Shown here one piece after another: positions 52,470 through 61,033 of a stretch of 64,000 nt of DNA. The position numbers and the translations under genes are program-made. How positions within the stretch are numbered: position 1 is the stretch's first letter; every line of letters begins with the position of its first letter. Below the pieces are notes generated by a model, which was given only the letters and a program-made list of their open reading frames with translations, was not told where the DNA came from and did no database searches. This DNA comes from Coriobacteriaceae bacterium (GTDB lineage: Bacteria > Actinomycetota > Coriobacteriia > Coriobacteriales > UMGS124): the NCBI GenBank assembly GCA_019421015.1, contig JAHZGC010000025.1:1-64000 (forward strand), read 5' to 3'.

Positions 52470-53528
52470 ATGGCGGCCTCATCGGCGTTTAATGGAAAGA
52501 CCCTCATGGTGACCGGCGGCACGGGCAGCTTTGGCTCCACCGTGCTCAAGCACTTCCTGGGGTCGGACATAGGCGAGATCAGGATCTTCTCCCGCGACGA
52601 GAAGAAGCAGGACGACATGCGCCACCGCCTGCAGGCGGTGCACCCCGCCGAAGCCGGCAAGGTGCGCTTCCTCATCGGCGACGTGCGCGACGAGCGGAGC
52701 GTGCGCGACGCCATGCGCGGGGTGGACTACGTCTTCCACGCCGCCGCCCTGAAGCAGGTCCCCTCCTGCGAGTTCTTCCCCATGGAGGCCGTGCGCACGA
52801 ACGTCCTGGGCACGGACAACGTCCTGCACGCGGCGATCGACGAGGGCGTGGAGAGGGTCGTGTGCCTCTCCACCGACAAGGCCGCCTACCCCATCAACGC
52901 CATGGGCAAGTCCAAGGCGATGATGGAGTCGATCATCTACGCCAACGCGAGGAACGGCGCCGGGCGCACCACCATCTGCTGCACCCGCTACGGAAACGTC
53001 ATGTGCTCGAGGGGCAGCGTGATCCCGCTCTTCATAGACCGGATCCGCAAGGGCCTGCCCCTCACCGTGACCGACCCCTCCATGACCCGCTTCCTCATGA
53101 ACCTCGACGAGGCGGTGGAGCTCGTGCGCTTCGCCTTCGAGCACGCCAGGCCCGGCGACCTCTTCGTCCAGAAGGCCCCCGCCTCCACCATCGGCGACCT
53201 CGCCGAGGCCGTCCAGGAGGTCTTCGGCCGCACCGGCACCCAGGTCATCGGCACCCGCCACGGCGAGAAGCTCTACGAGACGCTCATGACCCGCGAGGAG
53301 CGCCTGAGGGCCGAGGACATGGGGGCCTACTTCAGGGTCTCCTGCGACTCGCGCGACCTCAACTACGACAAGTTCGTCGTGGACGGAGACGTGGCCACCC
53401 AGGCCGACGAGGCCTACACCTCCCACAACACCGAGAGGCTGGACGTGGCGGGCACGGTCGAGAAGATCAAGACCGCCGAGTACGTGCAGCTGGCCCTGGA
53501 GGGCCGCGAGCACGAGGCGGTGCAGTAA
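52470..53528 (+). CDS. capE: UDP-GlcNAc inverting 4,6-dehydratase/5-epimerase, CapE-like
   Basis: A 352-residue extended SDR enzyme of the CapE/WbjB/FlaA1 group; first step from UDP-GlcNAc towards UDP-L-FucNAc. NAD site TGGTGSFG; STDKAAYPINAMGKSK carries the MxxxK form, in which Met replaces the usual SDR Tyr. Together with the next two genes it makes a complete FucNAc pathway in the canonical order. Confidence 0.92.
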   Translation: MAASSAFNGKTLMVTGGTGSFGSTVLKHFLGSDIGEIRIFSRDEKKQDDMRHRLQAVHPAEAGKVRFLIGDVRDERSVRDAMRGVDYVFHAAALKQVPSCEFFPMEAVRTNVLGTDNVLHAAIDEGVERVVCLSTDKAAYPINAMGKSKAMMESIIYANARNGAGRTTICCTRYGNVMCSRGSVIPLFIDRIRKGLPLTVTDPSMTRFLMNLDEAVELVRFAFEHARPGDLFVQKAPASTIGDLAEAVQEVFGRTGTQVIGTRHGEKLYETLMTREERLRAEDMGAYFRVSCDSRDLNYDKFVVDGDVATQADEAYTSHNTERLDVAGTVEKIKTAEYVQLALEGREHEAVQ

Positions 53529-53530
53529 CC

Positions 53531-54730
53531 GTGAAAGTCTTAGTCACAGGCGCCAAGGGCTTCGTGGGCCGCAACCTCTGCGCGGCGCTCGCGAACATAC
53601 GCGACGGCAAGGACAGAAGGCCCAAATATCAGGCCCTGCTTCCCCTGGAGGTCTACGAGCACGACCTCTCCTCCACGCCGGAGGAGCTCGAAGAGTGGTG
53701 CTCAAGCGCCGACTTCGTCTTCAACCTCGCAGGCGTGAACAGGCCGAAGGACCAGAGGGAGTTCATGGAGGGCAACTGCGGGTTCGCCTCCACGCTGCTG
53801 GACACCCTGGAACGCCGCGGGAACAGGTGCCCCGTGATGCTCGCCTCCAGCGCCCAGGCGAGCCTCGAGGGCCGCTACGTCGGGAGCGCCTACGGCGAGT
53901 CCAAGCTCGCCGGGGAGCGCCTGTTCCGGGAGTACTCCGCCAAGACGGGGGCGCCGGTCCTGATCTACCGCTTCCCCAACGTCTTCGGCAAGTGGTGCCG
54001 CCCCAACTACAACTCGGCGGTCGCGACCTTCTGCCATAACGTCGCCAACGGCCTTCCCATCACGGTGAACGACCCCTCCACCGAGATCGAGCTCCTCTAT
54101 ATAGACGACCTGGTGTCGTCCATGCTGGACGCCCTGCTGGGGGAGCATGAGACTATCGGGACCTCCGAGGGCCCGCTGTGCGTCGCCGGCCCCACCCACG
54201 GGGCCACGCTGGGCGAGATCGTCTCGATGCTGGAGTCCTTCCGCGACTCCTGGCAGACCCTCGAGGTCCCGGGCACGGCCCCCGGCTCGCTCTCCTCCAA
54301 GCTGTGGAGCACCTACGAGTCCTACGTGCCCCCCGAGAGGGCGTCCTACCCGCTCTCGCCCAGAAGCGACGGGCGCGGCTCCTTCGCCGAGTTCCTGAGG
54401 ACCCCCGACCGCGGGCAGGTCTCCGTGAACGTCAGCGCCCCCCTCGCCGTCAAGGGCAACCACTGGCACCAGTCCAAGTGGGAGCGCTTCCTGGTGGTGT
54501 CGGGGGAGGGCCTGATAAGGATGCGCAAGGTCGGCCTCGACCAGGAGGGGAACCCCCACCCCGTCTTCGAGTACCGCGTGAGCGGCGAGGCCCCCGAGGT
54601 CGTGGAGATGCTCCCCGGATATACCCACTCCATCGCGAACCTCTCCGACGCAAGGGACCTCGTGACCCTCATGTGGGCCAGCGAGCCCTTCGACCCCGAG
54701 AGCCCCGACACCTACTTCGAGGAGGTCTAG
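53531..54730 (+). CDS. capF: CapF-like bifunctional reductase/cupin enzyme
   Basis: A 399-residue CapF/WbjC homolog, which converts the CapE product to UDP-L-TalNAc. N-terminal SDR part: VLVTGAKGFVGRNLCAAL, YGESKLAGE (YxxxK). C-terminal cupin from about residue 280: NVSAPLAVKGNHWHQSKWERFLVV with the metal-binding His pair. Starts at GTG two bases after capE. Confidence 0.92.
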   Translation: MKVLVTGAKGFVGRNLCAALANIRDGKDRRPKYQALLPLEVYEHDLSSTPEELEEWCSSADFVFNLAGVNRPKDQREFMEGNCGFASTLLDTLERRGNRCPVMLASSAQASLEGRYVGSAYGESKLAGERLFREYSAKTGAPVLIYRFPNVFGKWCRPNYNSAVATFCHNVANGLPITVNDPSTEIELLYIDDLVSSMLDALLGEHETIGTSEGPLCVAGPTHGATLGEIVSMLESFRDSWQTLEVPGTAPGSLSSKLWSTYESYVPPERASYPLSPRSDGRGSFAEFLRTPDRGQVSVNVSAPLAVKGNHWHQSKWERFLVVSGEGLIRMRKVGLDQEGNPHPVFEYRVSGEAPEVVEMLPGYTHSIANLSDARDLVTLMWASEPFDPESPDTYFEEV

Positions 54731-54732
54731 CC

Positions 54733-55908
54733 GTGGGATACGACGTCTCCTTCAAGAACGACGGCCGCCTCAAGCTGCTCATCGTAGTCGGCACCCGCCC
54801 CGAGATAATCCGCCTCAGCGAGGTCATCAAGAAGTGCCGCCGGCACTTCGACTGCCTGCTCGCCCACACCGGGCAGAACTGGGACTACACTCTGAACGGC
54901 GTCTTCTTCAGGGACCTGGGCCTCGCCGACCCCGACGTCTACCTCGACGCCGTGGGCGACGACCTGGGCTCGACCATCGGCAACATCATAGACAAGAGCT
55001 ACAAGCTGATGGCCGAGACAAAGCCCGACGCCCTGCTGGTCCTGGGCGACACCAACTCCTGCCTCTCCGCGATACCCGCGAAGCGCCTGCACATACCGGT
55101 CTTCCACATGGAGGCCGGCAACCGCTGCCGCGACGAGAGGCTCCCGGAGGAGACCAACCGCCGCATAGTGGACGTGATCTCCGACGTGAACATGGCCTAC
55201 TCCGAGCACGCCAGGCGCTGGCTCGCCGCCACCGGCTGCGCCCCGGAGAGGACCTTCGTCACGGGGAGCCCCATGGCGGAGGTCCTGCATGCCAACCTCG
55301 CCCAGATAGACGCCTCGGACGTTCTGGAGCGCGAGGGATTGGAGCCTAGGGGCTACTTCCTCCTCTCGGCCCACCGCGAGGAGAACGTGGACGACCCCAG
55401 GAGTCTAAGCAGCCTCTTCTCCGCCGTGAACGCCATGGCGGAGGAGTACGGAAGGCCCGTCCTCTACTCCTGCCACCCCCGCTCCCGGAAGCGCCTCGAG
55501 GAGGCCGCCTTCCAGCTCCATCCCCTCGTGCGCACCCACGAGCCCCTGGGTTTCCACGACTACAACAGGCTGCAGTCGGGCGCCTTCTGCGTGGTCTCGG
55601 ACTCGGGGACCCTGCCCGAGGAGTCCAGCTTCTTCGCCTCCATAGGCAGGCCCTTCCCCGCGGTGTGCGTCCGCACCTCCACCGAGCGCCCCGAGGCCCT
55701 GGACAGGGCCTGCTTCGTGCTCGCCGGCATAGACGAGAAGGGCCTCCTCCAGGCCGTGCGCCTGGCCGTGGACCTGGAGGCGGAAGGGTCCGCGCCCGAG
55801 GCCCCGGTGCCTGACTACGCCACGGAGAGGGTGTCCACCAAGGTCGTGAAGATAATTCAGTCTTATACCGGCGTGGTGGACAAGATGGTGTGGAGGAAGG
55901 GCCTGTGA
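54733..55908 (+). CDS. capG: UDP-N-acetyl-L-fucosamine-forming C2 epimerase, CapG-like
   Basis: A 391-residue member of the UDP-GlcNAc 2-epimerase fold, WbjD/CapG group; makes UDP-L-FucNAc from the CapF product. VVGTRPEIIRL, HTGQNWDYTLNGVFFRDL, VLGDTNSCLSAIPAKR and HMEAGNRCRDERLPEETNRRIVD are all in place. GTG start two bases after capF. Overlaps the acyltransferase gene by four bases. Confidence 0.92.
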   Translation: MGYDVSFKNDGRLKLLIVVGTRPEIIRLSEVIKKCRRHFDCLLAHTGQNWDYTLNGVFFRDLGLADPDVYLDAVGDDLGSTIGNIIDKSYKLMAETKPDALLVLGDTNSCLSAIPAKRLHIPVFHMEAGNRCRDERLPEETNRRIVDVISDVNMAYSEHARRWLAATGCAPERTFVTGSPMAEVLHANLAQIDASDVLEREGLEPRGYFLLSAHREENVDDPRSLSSLFSAVNAMAEEYGRPVLYSCHPRSRKRLEEAAFQLHPLVRTHEPLGFHDYNRLQSGAFCVVSDSGTLPEESSFFASIGRPFPAVCVRTSTERPEALDRACFVLAGIDEKGLLQAVRLAVDLEAEGSAPEAPVPDYATERVSTKVVKIIQSYTGVVDKMVWRKGL

Positions 55909-56435
55909 TAAAGGGCGTCTACAAGGCATGCGACGTGATTGCCCGCGCGTGGAACAAGCTGGTGCTCGTTCCGGGGCTCAAGAAGTCGTTCGCGGAGTGC
56001 GGGCACGGCGTCTTCCTTGGCCGCGGCTTCGAAGTCGCCGGCGCCGGGAATGTCTTTCTGGGCCACGACGTCTATCTGGGCCCTCGAGCCACGCTGCTCA
56101 CCACGCGTGCCAAGATTCGGATGGGCGACTGGGTGATGAGCGGCCCTAACCTCACCATCGTCACGGGCGACCACCGCACCGACGTGCTCGACCGTCCCAT
56201 GATGGCAATTTCTGACGCCGACAAGCTGCCCGAGAACGACCAGGACGTGGTCATCGGCAACGACGTGTGGATGGGTGCGAACGTGACGATTCTGAAGGGC
56301 GTGCACGTGGCGGACCACTGTGTCATCGCGGCAGGCGCCGTCGTCACCGAAGACGTGCGGCCTCCATATTCGATTTGGGGGGGGGTGCCTGCTCGCATGC
56401 TTTCTATGAGGCCCGGCGCCGAGGGGCGTGGGTGA
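55905..56435 (+). CDS. Hexapeptide-repeat acyltransferase (sugar O-/N-acetyltransferase)
   Basis: A 176-residue left-handed beta-helix acyltransferase (NodL/LacA group). Hexapeptide turns run from FEVAGAGNVFLGHDVYLGPRA to VVIGNDVWMGANVTILKGVHVADHCVIAAGAVVTEDV, with the catalytic His in GDHRTD, and the ending WGGVPARMLSMRPG is typical. GTG start behind AGGAAGG. It contains a G9 run in the codons of the conserved GVPAR turn, a likely slippage point. Probably acetylates a sugar of the polymer. Confidence 0.9.
   Translation: MIKGVYKACDVIARAWNKLVLVPGLKKSFAECGHGVFLGRGFEVAGAGNVFLGHDVYLGPRATLLTTRAKIRMGDWVMSGPNLTIVTGDHRTDVLDRPMMAISDADKLPENDQDVVIGNDVWMGANVTILKGVHVADHCVIAAGAVVTEDVRPPYSIWGGVPARMLSMRPGAEGRG
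56377..56385 (+). repeat. G9 homopolymer inside the acyltransferase gene
   Basis: Nine G residues encode Trp(end)-Gly-Gly-Val(start) at the conserved C-terminal turn. Gain or loss of one base would replace the last 16 residues. Surface-sugar genes of host-associated bacteria are often switched through such tracts. Confidence 0.85.
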
Positions 56436-57483
56436 GGGCGTGAAGAGGGTGCTTATGGTCGGGCCGTCTCCCAAAATGCAGGGCGGCGTTGCCAGCGTTG
56501 TCAACGGATATATCGATGGCGGGTTAGGAAGGCTATGCAATCTTTCATACATCGCTACAGCTTGTGATGGCCCTCGTGCTCGTAAGGCCTTGGTATTTGC
56601 AAGTGCCTGCCTCCGCTTCTACCGAAAAGTTCGCGCTACCGATGTGGTCCATATCCATATGTCCATGCGAGCCAGCTTCGAGCGCAAGTATTTGTTGGCG
56701 AGGATAGCCAAAGAGAACGGCAAGCGCATCGTTGCCCATGTACATGACGGGGAATTTGCGGCGCTCTATGAGTCGGCGAGCGATGCCTACCGTAGGAGGG
56801 TCCGCGAGTTTTTCGGGTGGGTTGATGTCGTTATTGTTTTGTCTGTTGAGTGGCGCAATTACTTTTCCGCAAATGTATGCGATGCCGAAAAGATTGTAGT
56901 CATGCACAACGCCGTCGCGCTGCCTGATGTTCCTGCGGAGCCAATCGCCCATCGAAACGTCCTGTTCCTAGGGCGCCTCGGCGCAAACAAAAGCCCTGAC
57001 GTGCTCTTGAAAGCGGCTAAGGCTTTGCGCGCGCGGTTCCCCGAGGTTCGCTACCGCTTCGGCGGGGACGGCGACGTTGTTAAGTACCGCGTCCTTGCCG
57101 AGGAGCTCGGAGTAGCCGACGTGTGCGACTTCGTCGGCTGGGTCACGGGGGAGGAGAAGGAGTGTCTTGTCCGCGAGAGCGGCGTTTTCTGCCTGCCGTC
57201 GCGCCACGAGGGCATGCCCATGAGCATGCTCGAGATGATGGCCTACGGTCTTCCCTGCGTCATGACGCCAGTTGGAGGGATTCCCCAGGTTATTCGCAAC
57301 GGGGTGAACGGCTACACATTCCCCGTTTGCGACTCAGGGGCTCTTGCGAGCCTTTTAGAAGGGCTTTTTAATTCTCGGGGACTTAGATGTAAAATCGGAA
57401 ACGCCGCTCGCAAGACAATTGCTGAAGAATTCAACATACACACGAATATAAAAAAACTTGAGGAATTATATGCAAAACTTTAA
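56428..57483 (+). CDS. GT4-family glycosyltransferase
   Basis: A 351-residue GT-B enzyme (glycosyl transferases group 1). VGPSPKMQGGVASVVNGYI opens the acceptor domain; the donor domain has VLFLGRLGANKSPDVLLKAA and the EX7E-type region LPSRHEGMPMSMLEMMAYGLPCVMTPVGGIPQVI. It adds a sugar to the lipid-linked repeat unit. Overlaps both neighbours. Its last 100 bp become AT-rich, marking the edge of the foreign Wzy segment. Confidence 0.9.
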   Translation: MGEGVKRVLMVGPSPKMQGGVASVVNGYIDGGLGRLCNLSYIATACDGPRARKALVFASACLRFYRKVRATDVVHIHMSMRASFERKYLLARIAKENGKRIVAHVHDGEFAALYESASDAYRRRVREFFGWVDVVIVLSVEWRNYFSANVCDAEKIVVMHNAVALPDVPAEPIAHRNVLFLGRLGANKSPDVLLKAAKALRARFPEVRYRFGGDGDVVKYRVLAEELGVADVCDFVGWVTGEEKECLVRESGVFCLPSRHEGMPMSMLEMMAYGLPCVMTPVGGIPQVIRNGVNGYTFPVCDSGALASLLEGLFNSRGLRCKIGNAARKTIAEEFNIHTNIKKLEELYAKL

Positions 57484-58750
57484 TAACAATACAAGTATTG
57501 CATATCTGTCAGATATAAAAAGGGCAGCAGAAATGCATGTTAGTGAACTTATGTTTATAATAGCATTTCTGCTTTTGCTTTTAGAAGATCCAATAGCTCA
57601 GTTTTTTCCATATGCAAATTTTCTCGATGAAACATTTGCTTTAATAGGTTTTTTTGTTTACTTAATATCATCTAATAAAATAAAACTGAATATTTTAGTT
57701 CCTGTTTTTTTATACATTATGAGCGCATTTGTTGGCTGGATTTTTAATTCGCAGCAACCGCTAATCGCAGTTGTTAACGATGCTTTTTTAAACCTGAAGT
57801 TTTTCTTTGCATTGCTATTTGGTGTTAGCGTAGTTAATATTTTATCCCCATTGTCAATAAAAATAATAGCAAAAATCGCCAAAATACTCACCTTGTTTCT
57901 AACGGTAATAATAATATATAATTTCTTTTTTCATATTTTTCCAGGACAAGAGTACCGTTTTGGAATACAGATTCCAAAACTTTTTTTCTCTCATTCAGAA
58001 TATCTCGCAGGATTTCAGGTACTATTGCTGGCGGTAGGTTTATTAGGGGGTGTAGAAAAAAAGAGTATATGGGAGAATACGTGGATTTTAATTTCCGTAC
58101 TTAATATATTAAGTACATTGCGCTATAAAGCAATTATTGCTTCTGTATTTATAGTTATATTATTATACATAGTAATTTTTCGAAAAAAGATATTTGCAAA
58201 ATGGAATTTTATAGTACTTGCTATTGTTGCTGTTCTTATTGCGTGGAGTCAAATAGTTGAATACTTTTTTGATACAGTTACCGCGCGAGGTGCTCTAACA
58301 AGTACGTCAATCACTATCGCTAAAGACTATTTTCCATTCGGCATAGGCTTCGCCTCCTTTGGAAGCTATATGTCGAAAGTTTTTTACTCTCCGTTTTATT
58401 ATCAATATGGATTGAGTTCTATATATGGCTTAATGAATATCGATGGCGCAAATTCTTTCATATCTGATACTTTTTGGCCTATGGTGATTGCGCAATCTGG
58501 AATAGTAGGTACAGTCTGCTTTGTATGGGCTCTTGGAAGCTTATATAAAAAAATAAATGGTATATATTATGAAAATATATACTTATATAGTGTTTCACTA
58601 TATCTATTTGGTTATATGATAATTCAATCAACTGGATCAGCGGCATTTGTAGGTCCCATCGCTGTGCCGGTTGGAATTATAATCGGTATTTGTATAGGCA
58701 TGGCAAAAAGCAAAAATTTTTTCCAGTTAATTAATAGAGAAAATGAATAA
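57470..58750 (+). CDS. wzy: Wzy-like O-antigen/polysaccharide polymerase
   Basis: A 426-residue polytopic protein with about eleven hydrophobic helices and a large loop after residue 260, the Wzy pattern; sequence is too variable to name the linkage. GAGGA seven bases upstream fixes the ATG. The gene is strikingly AT-rich with many AAA, ATA and TTT codons, unlike everything around it, so it was probably acquired recently from a low-GC donor. Confidence 0.85.
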   Translation: MQNFNNNTSIAYLSDIKRAAEMHVSELMFIIAFLLLLLEDPIAQFFPYANFLDETFALIGFFVYLISSNKIKLNILVPVFLYIMSAFVGWIFNSQQPLIAVVNDAFLNLKFFFALLFGVSVVNILSPLSIKIIAKIAKILTLFLTVIIIYNFFFHIFPGQEYRFGIQIPKLFFSHSEYLAGFQVLLLAVGLLGGVEKKSIWENTWILISVLNILSTLRYKAIIASVFIVILLYIVIFRKKIFAKWNFIVLAIVAVLIAWSQIVEYFFDTVTARGALTSTSITIAKDYFPFGIGFASFGSYMSKVFYSPFYYQYGLSSIYGLMNIDGANSFISDTFWPMVIAQSGIVGTVCFVWALGSLYKKINGIYYENIYLYSVSLYLFGYMIIQSTGSAAFVGPIAVPVGIIIGICIGMAKSKNFFQLINRENE

Positions 58751-59987
58751 ACATATTTACTTTTATAGAAATCTAATCTGGCAATATCTTCTCCAGGCAA
58801 TAAAGTATATTCTTCCTCTTTTAACACTGCCCTACCTGACGAGGGTCTTGCAGCCCGAGGGCTATGCCGTAGTCGCCTATGTCACCGCTTTTATGACGTT
58901 CGTTCAGGTCTTCGTCGACTTCGGTTTTAACCTGTCGGGGACCAAGAGGGTGGCGGCTGCCCAGGGGGACGCTACCGAGGCCGGAAAGGTCGCCGGGACG
59001 ATTACCCAAGCCCGCCTGCTCCTGTGCACGGCGGCCGGGGCTGTCGTGGCGGTCGTGGCCGCGCTGCTCCCGATCACGCGGGAGAACCCGGCCTACGTGG
59101 CTCTGGCCTACCTGGCGGTGTGCGGGCGGGCCCTCGCCCCCGACTTCCTTTTCCAGGGCAACGAGGACATGGGGCCCCTCACGACGAGGTACCTCGTGTC
59201 GAAGGGCACCTCGACGGCGCTCACGTTCGTGCTCGTGCGGTCGCCCGCCGACCTGCTGTGGGTGCCGGCGCTGGACATCCTGGCGAGTGCCGTCGCCCTG
59301 GCCTGGTCCTTCTCCGCGGCGAGGCGCAGGTTCGGGGTGCGCCCTGTCCGGGTGCCATTGCGGGAGAGCCTGGCGGAGCTCAGGGTGTCGGGCCTCTACG
59401 GCCTCTCGAACATGGCGTCGGTCGTCTTCACGGGGTTCACCACCCTGCTCGTGGGCGTCGTGGCCGACGCGCGCGAGGTGGACTACTGGTCGCTTTCCGC
59501 CACGGCCGTCTCGGCGGTTCAGTCCCTCTTCGCCCCCATCGTCAACAGCCTCTACCCGCACATGGTGAAAGGGGCGGACCTGTCGTTCGCCCGCAGGATA
59601 GCCCTGCTCGCGGCGGCCCCGCTGCTGCTGGGGACGGCGGCCTTCGCCCTGCTGTCGCGGCCAATCATGGCGGTGCTGGGCGGAGATGCGTACATGGGGG
59701 GCGCCGGCGTGCTGGTCTGGGTGTCGCCGGTGCTGCCGCTGTCGTTCTACGCGATGCTGCTTGGCTGGCCGGTCCTGGGGGCCTTCGGGAGGGTGGGCGC
59801 CGTGACCCGCTCGACGGTGGCTTCGGCGCTCTTCTGCATCGCGTCCCTGCTGGCCCTGTCCGCCGCGGGCTGCGCGGCGCTGCCGGCCATATGCGCGGCG
59901 AGGTGCGCGACGGAGGCGGTCCTGGGCGGCGTGAGGGCAGGGTCGTGTCGTGGGTGGGTGCTAGGCCGTGCGCGCGGGACCCGGTGA
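58743..59987 (+). CDS. wzx: Wzx-like polysaccharide flippase
   Basis: A 414-residue MATE/MOP-superfamily exporter (RfbX type) with about twelve helices; flips the lipid-linked repeat unit. The first 27 codons are AT-rich and the rest GC-rich (switch near 58830, at LPYLTRVL), so recombination within this gene joined the foreign segment to resident DNA. The C-terminus (RGWVLGRARGTR) is short and basic and may be altered. Overlaps wzy by eight bases. Confidence 0.88.
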   Translation: MNKHIYFYRNLIWQYLLQAIKYILPLLTLPYLTRVLQPEGYAVVAYVTAFMTFVQVFVDFGFNLSGTKRVAAAQGDATEAGKVAGTITQARLLLCTAAGAVVAVVAALLPITRENPAYVALAYLAVCGRALAPDFLFQGNEDMGPLTTRYLVSKGTSTALTFVLVRSPADLLWVPALDILASAVALAWSFSAARRRFGVRPVRVPLRESLAELRVSGLYGLSNMASVVFTGFTTLLVGVVADAREVDYWSLSATAVSAVQSLFAPIVNSLYPHMVKGADLSFARRIALLAAAPLLLGTAAFALLSRPIMAVLGGDAYMGGAGVLVWVSPVLPLSFYAMLLGWPVLGAFGRVGAVTRSTVASALFCIASLLALSAAGCAALPAICAARCATEAVLGGVRAGSCRGWVLGRARGTR

Positions 59988-60069
59988 TTGGCCAGAAGCC
60001 GGGAGGTTGACTTTTAGATTCTAGACAGCTGATTTAGACGATGTCTTGCCCGTATGGGAGGCGGGGTTT

Positions 60070-60921
60070 ATGCGCAAGCTGACGCAAGAGGAGTCCCGGC
60101 GGCTCAAGGAGACGGAGCTGGAGGTCCTCCTCGAGATCAAGAGGGTCTGCACCGAGCTGGGAATCGACTTCTTCATTGAGTCCGGCACGTTGCTGGGTGC
60201 CGTCAGGCACGGGGGGTTCATCCCGTGGGACGACGACATCGACATAGGCATGCTGCGCGGCGACTACGAGCGTTTCCTGGCGGAGGGCCAGGCCTTGCTG
60301 GGGGACGGCTACTTCTTAGACTGCCCTGCCACCAACCCGGGCAACCTCGTGTCTTTCGCCAAGGTCCGTAAGCGTGGGACCCTCCTTCTGGAGAGCGTCT
60401 CCGCTGGCAAAGAAGGATGTCAGGGCGTCTGGGTCGACATTTTGCCGTGGGACTACGTGGATGGGGATCCGGCAGTGTTTGCACGCATGCAGCGCCGGTG
60501 GCTGCCGCGCCGGAAACTCTCTATTCTGCGTAACGTGCCCTCGGCCGCGAGCTACGCCTCTCCGGCCAAGAAGGTCCTTCGCAAATTAGCTCACTGGGCC
60601 TCGTGCGTCCTGCCGGCGGAGCGCTGCAGGGAGGCCTTCGAGGGCGTCGCGGTCCTCCCGCGTGAGGACGGTATGGTCTCCGTGACGTGCCTTCACTACT
60701 TCGCGAAACTCCCCAACATCAGGTATTCGGATGCCTTCCCTCTCACCACGGTAGGCTTTGAAGGCCATGAGATGCCGGCGTTTCGCTGTTGGGAGGACTA
60801 CCTGAAGCAGGTCTACGGGGATTGGCGAACCCCGCCGCCTGAAGGAAAGCGCTTCGGGCACGACGTTGTCGACGTCTCCTTCGACTATATGGAGAGGGGG
60901 ATGCCGATGACCGAACCATGA
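60070..60921 (+). CDS. licD: LicD-family phosphocholine transferase
   Basis: A 283-residue LicD protein, which moves phosphocholine (or a related phospho-group) from its CDP form onto surface sugars. The family signature ESGTLLGAVRHGGFIPWDDDIDIGM is at residues 45-70, followed by GVWVDILPWDY and LPREDGMVS. GGGAGGCGGGG precedes the ATG. It ends the polysaccharide operon at a terminator, and the next gene supplies the probable CDP-choline. Confidence 0.92.
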   Translation: MRKLTQEESRRLKETELEVLLEIKRVCTELGIDFFIESGTLLGAVRHGGFIPWDDDIDIGMLRGDYERFLAEGQALLGDGYFLDCPATNPGNLVSFAKVRKRGTLLLESVSAGKEGCQGVWVDILPWDYVDGDPAVFARMQRRWLPRRKLSILRNVPSAASYASPAKKVLRKLAHWASCVLPAERCREAFEGVAVLPREDGMVSVTCLHYFAKLPNIRYSDAFPLTTVGFEGHEMPAFRCWEDYLKQVYGDWRTPPPEGKRFGHDVVDVSFDYMERGMPMTEP

Positions 60922-60936
60922 TATGGGATCTGAAAG

Positions 60937-60957
60937 CGGGACATTGTCCCGTTTTTT
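60937..60957 (+). terminator. Rho-independent terminator after licD
   Basis: CGGGAC and GTCCCG form a 6-bp stem around ATT, followed by six T residues. It separates the polysaccharide operon from the choline genes, which therefore need their own promoter. Confidence 0.8.
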
Positions 60958-61033
60958 GTCTCCCTTTGTTCATATTTTATGTCAAAAGTTATTCAAATGA
61001 ACAGTTTAATGCTAGAAAGTGAACAGGAAGACA

